From positions 176,001-240,000 of the forward strand of contig CALSFV010000299.1 of assembly GCA_943737045.1 (NCBI GenBank): 64,000 nt of DNA, given 5' to 3'. Of this stretch, positions 56,580 to 64,000 are shown piece after piece. How positions within the stretch are numbered: position 1 is the stretch's first letter; every line of letters starts with the position of its first letter. The notes beneath the pieces are model-generated. The model had not been told where the DNA came from. It saw only the letters and a list, made by a program, of their open reading frames with translations, and ran no database searches. Position numbers and translations under genes: made by a program. This DNA comes from Parapristionchus giblindavisi. Lineage: Eukaryota > Nematoda > Chromadorea > Rhabditida > Diplogasteridae.

Positions 56580-58062
56580 CAGGCCTGTCACGAGAGAATC
56601 GACCTAAAATGGCAATTCTTCGGAATGGAGCGAAAATCATGAAATTAGTTAGCATCAGTTTTTGGTACCTCTAAGCATGTCCTATCATCTCCCAAAGTCC
56701 CATTGTGTAAATATCATTCTTGGGCTCCCTACACCGGGTCGGTCATCCGGGAACCAAACTTTGAAATCAAATATCTCTGTTCAGGTGCATTTCTGTGAAA
56801 AACTGCCACGAGGGTAACCCCCGCTATTTTTCCGAGCTCTATCGATCTAAATAAACCAGAGGTCATGAAAGTGCTTCCGAACAGCGCTACACTCTGGGAC
56901 AAATAATTCAAAACCTGCCGATTCGGCGCTGCTGACCCTGAACTACGTTATGTATCTTTTGGAGGGCTACAAAATGAGTGGTTTACGAAAAAAATACGTC
57001 CATGGAGACGTATGGATCATCCCCATGGAAATTTCCTGATGATTTGAAGTCATTTTCACCACCCACAATCTCTCGTTTCACACATTCTCTCGCCCATACC
57101 TTTTCATTTCATTCCATTCCATTCTGCACCGCACCGTCTCGAGCGCGCGGTGCAGAATGAAACATATCTGTACCAGGGCTGTGCGGCAAGGCATATTTTC
57201 GGCAATTCGGCAAACCGGCAATTGCCGAAAACAAATATTTTCGGCAAATACGGCAATTTCGGCAATTCGGCAATTTCCTCCAAAAACGTATTTTAATGAT
57301 TTTTTATCTTTTGTAGGCTTAAATCGAGTAATAATCATTTTTGCACAAACTGGAATAACGATCAACAAAAAAGACAGCGAAAATGGTGATTAAACCCTCA
57401 ACATATTGTTAAAATATAAATTGCCGATTTTTAAAAAATTGCCGAAATTGCCGGTTCGGCAATTACGGCAATGGAAAAACCGGCAATTTCGGCAATTTCG
57501 GCAAACCGGCAACGACTTGCCGCACAGCCCTGATCTGTACTTCTTTCACTCTCCGGTTGAGAGAGAGTGTGAAACGAGAGATGGTGGTTGGGCGAAAATG
57601 ACTTCAAATCATCAAGAAATTTCAGAGGGGATGAACTACACGTCTCCATGGACGTATTTTTTTCGTAAACCACTCATTTTGTAGCCCTCGAAAAGTTACA
57701 TAACATATCACAGGTTCAGCCGCGCCGAATCGGCAGGTTTTTGAGTTATTTGGCCCAGAGTGTAGCTCTGCTGGGAAGCACTTTCATGACCTCTGGTTTG
57801 TTTAGATCGATAAAGATCGGGATAATAGAGGGGGTTACCCTCGTGGCAGTTTTTCACAGAAATGCACCTGAACCGAGATATTTGAGTTCAAAGTTGGGTT
57901 CCCGGATTACCGACCCGGTGTAGGGAGCTCCAGAATGATATTTACACAATGGGACTTTGGGGGATTGTAGGGCATGCCTAAACAGGAATAAAACTGGGGA
58001 GAACTCGTTTTGTAATTTTTCTCCATTCCGGTCGTTAGCTCGATTCTCTCGTGACAGGCCTG
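56580..58062. mobile_element. Foldback element CAGGCCTG, inside MITE A9
   Basis: Ends CAGGCCTGTCACGAGAGAAT and its complement, with arms of several hundred bases (about 56580-57150 and 57560-58062) that are imperfect inverted copies. It splits a family A MITE, with ATA on both sides (56577-56579, 58063-58065) as a possible 3-base target duplication. Its centre carries a further element (57174-57532). Confidence 0.85.
57174..57532. mobile_element. hAT-type MITE CAGGGCTGTGCGGC
   Basis: 359 bases with inverted ends CAGGGCTGTGCGGCAAG and CTTGCCGCACAGCCCTG, filled with CGGCAATT / GCCGAAAT words. It is flanked by an exact 8-base duplication ATCTGTAC (57166-57173, 57533-57540), the hAT signature. 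Non-coding. It is the innermost of three nested elements. Confidence 0.93.
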
Positions 58063-58574
58063 ATATATAGTGTGAGTCAGTCCTCACATTATGAGGGTAT
58101 GAAAATGTATGTTTCACAGTGCTCATATGAGTTTGTGAAGCAGACTACGCTTGATTTGTTCCGAGATTCTATAATAGATTTTAAAAAATATAGAAGATGC
58201 TTGCTGTCAATCTTGTCATCCGTGTCATCTTTCGATCTTTGATCTTTGATCTCTTAAACAACCTGATCTTTGTTCTTCTAATATCGTACCATTCAGCGGA
58301 AGAGGAAGCGGTTCTGGGCGTGGCATCATCAGCCGAGGGAGCCTATTTGGTCGAGGCTGAGACCATCCTCAACGAGGGGAGTACATCGGCCCGTATGCCC
58401 TACGAGTTTATCATGTTCATCAAGTAAGTGGTCACGACCGCGACGCGTCCGCATGCGTCGCGGTCGGATCGATAATTGTATTCCTTGCCCCGCAGGAACA
58501 TGCCAAAGGCGGTGGAGGAGTGCACAATGACGGCAGCCGAGACCAGATCGCCCGAGGTACAGAAGACGCTACTC

Positions 58575-58700
58575 AAGGTGAATATTGATTGATTGGGAAG
58601 ATTATTGATTGATTGGAAGAATATTGATTGATTGGGCAGATTATTGATTGATTTGGGTAGATTATTGATTGATTGGACTGAATATTGATTGATTGGTGGC
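58575..58700 (+). repeat. ATTGATTGATTGG tandem tract in copy D
   Basis: About six units of ATTGATTGATTGG(G)-AGATT type after the exon 11 copy. Copy 1 has two units at 35236-35275. Confidence 0.8.
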
Positions 58701-59518
58701 TTTTAAACGATGATGAGAATGTTACGACTGAATTGAGATAGTGGAGATGTATATTGAAAGATCACTCTGCTTATACCCAAAATACTTGTGAAGGATCTGA
58801 TATGAGACAATCTGCATCCCCTAATTATGTGCCTGAAACGTGAAACTGCAGAGCGACTTTCGAAACTTTGACTTTCACACCACGGTTTTTAATCTGCTAT
58901 TCAATGAGAATCACTCATCTCACCAGCCACTTTCGTGTTTCATATTCCCGTTAAGCAATGCAGATGAATGTTTTATGTCAATCTAGTAAATTTTCTCATT
59001 CTCAGGAAAAAAAACTTAAAGTTAGACGCAAGCGTATTTAAAATACGACATTAAATATTAGACGCTTGTGGCTGAAACGCATGTCTACTTGACACAAGTC
59101 TACTTTCTCTGAGAACCTAGGACAACTTACAATCACGTTATTTCAGCCTCTGTAATAGCAGGGAACCAATGAAATCCCGTTTTACACCTCTTGCAGAGGT
59201 TCAAGAAAAAAGATTTAATATAAAGAGGGCGCGGCGGACGCTTTAAAGCCGGTGTTAGAACAACCGGTCTCTTTGCTCTTTCGAAGAGCAAAGAGCTTAC
59301 AACACGAGAATAAGTGAAAGGGGAATATGCAAATATCTCAGCGCCCAGGAGTCGCCAGGAAAAATGTTCAATAGAAACACTTCTTCTCTTTTGGAGACCT
59401 ATCGAATGGCATATGTCTCATCCCGAAAGCTCGGACCACGGCGGTTCATTGGAGGGCAATCCCTATATTTAACTTTGGCTTGAAGCCTCCCGCACTACGA
59501 AAAATCGGCAGTTGTTTT

Positions 59519-59589
59519 GCACCGGGTGGGATTCGAACCCACGAGGTTCGGATCGCCAGACAAAATTTCTAACCACTAAGCCATCTCGG
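59519..59589 (-). tRNA. tRNA-like sequence, target of the foldback insertion (probable pseudogene or SINE head)
   Basis: Reading the minus strand, an A-box-like TGGCTTAGTGGTTAG and a good T arm with B-box (CGTGGGTTCGAATCCCACC) are spaced as in a tRNA. The acceptor and anticodon stems do not pair properly, so I do not assign an amino acid. The 2.1-kb foldback element at 59590 has inserted at its 5' edge, using CATCTCGG from it as target. Confidence 0.4.
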
Positions 59590-61725
59590 GGCAGTACGAC
59601 ATTTTGGAACGGCCGTTTTGGAACGGGACGTTTTGGAACACGGCCATTTTGGAACACGGCCGTTTTGGAACGGGACATTTTGGAACGGGACGTTTTGGAA
59701 CACGGACGTTTTGGAACGGGACGTTTTGGAACACGGCCGTTTTGGAACACGGCCGTTTTGGAACGGGACGTTTTGGAACGGGACGTTTTGGAACACGGCC
59801 GTTTTGGAACACGGCCGTTTTGGAACGGGACGTTTTGGAACGGGACGTTTTGGAACACGGACGTTTTGGAACGGGACGTTTTGGAACACGGACGTTTTGG
59901 AACGGGACGTTTTGGAACACGGACGTTTTGGAACACGGACGTTTTGGAACGGGACGTTTTGGAACACGGACGTTTTGGACGTTTGGGGGGGGGGGGGGGT
60001 GACATTTCAGCAACCGTATTTCGGCAACCGACATTTCGGCAACGGGGCATAACTCGGTTCGTAGGGGTCATAGAAACATGAGATGGGTATCAATGTGATC
60101 AGCATCAGCAACACTACCGTAATCTACCGTAATCCGGTTCGGTGGGTCAGATCAAGTTCGGTGGGTCAGATTTCACTAAAAATTGTCGGAACAGCTACTA
60201 CTTGTGCGTTATCATTATGAGCTATTGCAAACTACCGTAATCTACCGTAACCCAGTTCGGTGGGTCAGATCAAGTTCGGTGGGTCAGATTTCACTAAAAA
60301 TTGTCGGAACAGCTACTACTTGTGCGTTATCATTATGAGCTATTGCAAACTACCGTAATCTACCGTAATCCGGTTCGGTGGGTCACATCAAGTTCGGTGG
60401 GTCAGATTTTAGTAATAACACTACCGGCATTCCGGTAACATTCCATAACTAGCTTGTCGGGTACTAGCAATTTTTTTTTCAAATAAAATTTGAAAATTGA
60501 AACAATTTTTTTTTAATTTTGATATTTTTAACGTCATTTGCCGCATACCCCTGTTGTTAGTTACAGTTATGCTTACTCTAATCTGACACACACAATTTTA
60601 GCGAAATCTGACCCACCGAACTTGTTGTGACCCACCGAACCGGGTTACGGTAGATTACGGTATTTTGCAATAGCTGATAATGATTTCGCACAAGTAGTGG
60701 CTGTTCCGACAATTTTTAGTGAAATCTGACCCACCGAACTTGATCTGACCCACCGAACCGGATTACGGTAGATAACGGTAGTTTGCAATAGCTCATGATG
60801 ATATCACACACGTAGTGACCATTCCGACAATTTTTAGTCAAATCTGACCCACCGAACTTGATCTGACCCACCGATCCGGATTACGGTAGATTACGGTAGT
60901 TTGTAATAGCTCATGATGATATCACACACGCAGTGACCATTCCGACAATTTTTAGTGAAATCTGACCCATCGAACTTGATCTGACCCACCGAACCGGATT
61001 ACGGTAGATTACGATAGTTTGCAATAGCTCATGATGATATCACACACGCAGTGACCATTCCGACAATTTTTAGTCAAATCTGACCCACCGAACTTGATCT
61101 GACCTACCGAACCGGGATACGGTAGATTACGGTATTTTGCAATAGCTCATAATGATAACGCACACGTAGTGGCCATTCCGACAATTTTTAGTTAAGTCTG
61201 ACCCACCGAACTTGATCTGACCCACCGAACCGGATTACGGTAGATTACTCCAGTGTTGCTGATGCTGATCACATTGATACCCATCTCATGTTTACTAACC
61301 GAGTTATACCCCGTTGCCGAGATGTCGGTTTTCGAAATGCGGTTGCTGAAATGTCACCCCCCCCCCCCTCAAAACGTCTGTGTTCCAAAACGTCCCGTTC
61401 CAAAACGTCCGTGTTCCAAAACGTCCCGTTCCAAAACGGCCGTGTTCCAAAATGTCCCGTTCCAAAACGTCCCGTTCCAAAATGTCCGTGTTCCAAAACG
61501 TCCCGTTCCAAAACGTCCCGTTCCAAAACGGCCGTGTTCCAAAACGTCCCGTTCCAAAACGTCCATGTTCCAAAACGTCCGTGTTCCATAACGTCCCGTT
61601 CCAAAATGTCCCGTTCCAAAACGTCCGTGTTCCAAAACGTCCGCGTTCCAAAATGTCCCGTTCCAAAACGGCCCGTTCCAAAACGGCCGTGTTCCAAAAC
61701 GGCCGTTCCAAAATGTCGTACTGCC
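59590..61725. mobile_element. 2.1-kb foldback element with tandem sub-repeat arms
   Basis: Ends GGCAGTACGACATTTTGGAA and its complement, flanked by an exact 8-base duplication CATCTCGG (59582-59589, 61726-61733). From the outside in, each arm has: about 350-390 bases of tandem GGAACGGGACGTTTT / GGAACACGGCCGTTTT units (59601-59985; 61372-61715 inverted); a G or C run; a unique segment containing GATGGGTATCAATGTGATCA; then repeats of about 118 bases containing TTCGGTGGGTCAGA (about three copies left, about five inverted right). A loop lies near 60450-60590. The long frames here are repeat artefacts, not genes. Confidence 0.92.
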
Positions 61726-61733
61726 CATCTCGG

Positions 61734-63048
61734 CATGCTACATAACTCGTAGAACTCGATGATGAACGCATTTGGGGGGAGGGACCGCAGCGCGTCGTTG
61801 AGCGCGTCGCGTCGCTCCCTCCCCATACGCTAACTATTACCGTATATAATAATGAACTTTCGTGGTAAGACATTTGTTGAACAATTTATCCTGATTTTTA
61901 AAAACTGCGAGTCGCTCTTAACTACTGTCCTTGAACCGCCGTGCGGACTGACAACACTGACTTCCCTTGTAACGTGCAATAAGTAGACTTTCATGATAGC
62001 TACAGTTCGCCTTTTACATGCATAATGTGATGATCATGGTTAGTGTCGAGAACCACAATTTTTTGGTTTCCCTGGTCCCGGTGGTTCCGGTACGTTACCC
62101 GAAACCAAGTTGGAAACTGTAACTTCTCAATGAGAATGAATACAAGTTTTCTTCGGCTAACTATGATGAACTGTAAACTTAACAATCATGTTAGATCGAA
62201 ATTAAGACGCTTGCAAAAAAAAATATTTAAAAAAATATTTTGTATTTCCAATTTTTCACTTAAAATTCTTTATCAAATAATCCGATGTCTGTCATTGTTC
62301 GGCAGATAGTAAGAGCTCATCTTTCAATCTCATAAGAGACCCACAAATGACGTCATATTTTTGATAGACTAAGTTTTTTCCCGGAACACATAGAGCGATT
62401 GATTTTGCAATGAAGTCTTCATTGGTTAAAGGGAGTCTGCCAAGCAAGTCAAGTAGAGGTCATATAACTTATCTGATACCTTCGACATCATAAACATAAG
62501 TGAAAAAAATTATTAAAAAATTCTGAACGAATTATCCAGTGATCTGTAGCGCGTGATCTAGAGACTTCCTAGTTTTATCGGTTTCGGCCGTACATGATCT
62601 CTGCATATCGGAACGATTTATTGTAGACGTTGTTTCAAAAAACATGTAAAAGTTTCAAGAAATTTTTTTATAACTTTTCATTGTCTAGTTAGCATAAGAT
62701 TAAATGATATTGAAGAGAAATTTTTGAATGGCAGTCTCCCTTTAACGGGAGAATGAAACACGAAAGTTGCGGGTGGGTTGAGTGTGTTTGTGAGTGATTA
62801 TCATTAATTGCCTATCATCCAGGCCAGCAGGTTTTCAGAGTACTGAATTAGTCACATATGGTTTAAGTACATCAAATGTTGATTCAGCATTTAAATCGTT
62901 TGTTTTTAAGTTAAAAAAATGATGTGAACAATCTGTTACAATAAACGAATGGTTTATAATGTACTAGTACAAGTTTGCATGCACATTAGAGTTAAAATTT
63001 GTATTGTAATTGTAAGAAATTCTAAGAAGAAGAAGTTTATCGATCGAT
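61734..63048. other. Copy D intron, unassigned sequence
   Basis: No supported gene. AT-rich with no recognised element. Homology to copy 1 resumes at about 63049. Confidence 0.35.
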
Positions 63049-64000
63049 GTCTCAATCTCAATGGTGGTTCAGGCATCCTGTATCGGTATGGCATTCTCCA
63101 ATAGCTACGACTCGGCCAATTTCGTGAAGTTGATTCGAGAGATGAGAGTGGTGAACGATTGTGCGACACGAAGGACAGCCGTGCCCATCACCCTTGCACA
63201 GTACGGTATTTTATTGATTGATATCTATACGGGGAATGGTACGATCGAGTATCGATCGATATTTGTTGGATTACTGTGTAAGATTGATTTATCGATTGAT
63301 ATCTATAAAGTTATCTAGTATCTCTGTAACATGTAGGTAATTTCGTTTCGATCGTCTATATTAGAAATAACCTCATTTATTTTCTTTAGATTATCCGAGC
63401 TCTCCTTCCCTTCTCTGCTCTCTCGACTCGTGGACGTTGATCACTTTGGACACGCCGTCAAGCTTGCTGATTGGCTGTCCAAGTTGGTCTTTTATCTTTG
63501 ATCTTTGGTCTCTAGTTCCTTGTTTCTGCTGTTGAACGTTGCCCATCCAATCATTTTCTTGAACTTTGATATTTGCAGTTCTAATCTTTGATCTTTGATC
63601 TTTCTATTCCAGGGACGGTGTGGAGACGGACCGAGTGGTGATGGCGTGGTTGAAGAAGTTGATCGTTATTTCGACGAAGAAGAACGTATCGGCTGCCTCA
63701 ATCGATGAAGCCATATCGGAGAAGTTGAAGAAGTATCCACACGTGGCCTTTGCTGGTGAGGATTACTGTATATATTGAAGGGTTACGGTAACTTGGTTAC
63801 TGTTGCGGGATTACTGATAGCTCTGTTGTTTTGTCGTACTTGGACCGCACTGTATCTGATCAGTTTCTTATTTTTATTTAGATCTATGATGAGTATTTCT
63901 TTTGCATGCGATATTCAATCAATAAGCAACCAAAAAGTATTCAATCAACGAATCACCAAAACAAATCGATCAGTAATTAAATCAATAAGTCGATGACAAC

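Larger units (their letters stand above)
56459..58111. mobile_element. MITE family A, copy A9, split by a foldback element
   Basis: Left part 56459-56579, right part 58063-58111 ending GAAAATGTATG. Flanks ATTCACAG and TTTCACAG agree at 7 of 8 bases. Paralogous to A8. Confidence 0.8.
58190..64000 (+). pseudogene. VPS16: VPS16 partial duplicate, copy D (middle exons, runs off window)
   Basis: Copies of exons 10, 11, 12, 13 and 14 at 58297-58423, 58496-58577, 63073-63200, 63390-63482 and 63613-63755. All are in frame with good splice sites, including the exon 13 acceptor (TTTCTTTAG) that copy 1 has lost. Exons 1-9 are not seen upstream of it in this window; homology to copy 1 begins near 58190, matching 34883. 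It continues past the window end, so whether it is a functional 3' half or a pseudogene cannot be decided here. The intron 58578-63072 holds a different set of transposons from copy 1. Confidence 0.8.

Noticed and set aside
57078..57673. Frames of 80-96 codons in the nested hAT MITE
   Set aside because: Palindromic GGCAATT repeats produce them on both strands; no domain.
59469..60081. Long overlapping open frames on both strands (up to 200 codons) and again at 61269-61873
   Set aside because: They are translations of the tandem GGAACGGGACGTTTT units in the foldback arms, open in several frames at once with only a few amino acids. No start context or domain.

Overview
This is an animal (metazoan) nuclear genomic window: every gene is split by spliceosomal introns, and the proteins include paxillin, VPS16 and the Hsc70-interacting protein. 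I do not recognise the species. Weak hints point to a nematode or nematode-like protostome: a major-sperm-protein (MSP) domain protein without a membrane anchor, head-to-tail genes spaced as in an operon, and a splice-acceptor-like AG 0-9 bases before every start codon, as expected with spliced-leader trans-splicing. Introns are AT-rich and full of ATTGATTG, TACGGTA and TACTGTAG words, microsatellites and small DNA transposons.

Layout. 0.1-4.8 kb, minus strand: ST13/Hip co-chaperone, 10 coding exons. 6.2-14.2 kb, minus strand: complete paxillin (LD motifs and four LIM domains, 11 coding exons). 14.2-15.0 kb: divergent upstream region. 15.0-22.3 kb, plus strand: NDUFB3 (mitochondrial complex I) followed 195 bases later by TXNDC9 (a thioredoxin-fold co-chaperone). 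22.8-48.8 kb, plus strand: a 22-exon VPS16 gene (HOPS/CORVET core subunit). One VPS16 intron contains an MSP-domain gene on the opposite strand and a tRNA-Leu gene; other introns carry an intact Ty3/gypsy LTR retrotransposon, a Tc1/mariner relic and a large foldback element.

50.4-64.0 kb holds partial, rearranged copies of the second half of VPS16: three copies of the last exons in all, then a copy of the middle exons that runs off the window. Copy 1 (22.8-48.8 kb) lacks the splice acceptor of exon 13, while the copy at 63.4 kb keeps it. The LTR element and one MITE are absent from the matching sites of the duplicates, so these loci preserve both empty and filled sites.

The most distinctive content is the transposon layer. 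At least three short terminal-inverted-repeat families (A, B, D) beginning CATA and ending TATG make 8-bp target duplications that can be read directly, sometimes with one element nested inside another. Four giant foldback elements (0.9-2.1 kb) are present; one has a proven 8-bp target duplication and arms made of tandem sub-repeats, and it landed in a tRNA-like sequence. All splice junctions below were chosen by reading GT/AG sites and checking reading-frame continuity; no alignment or search was run.
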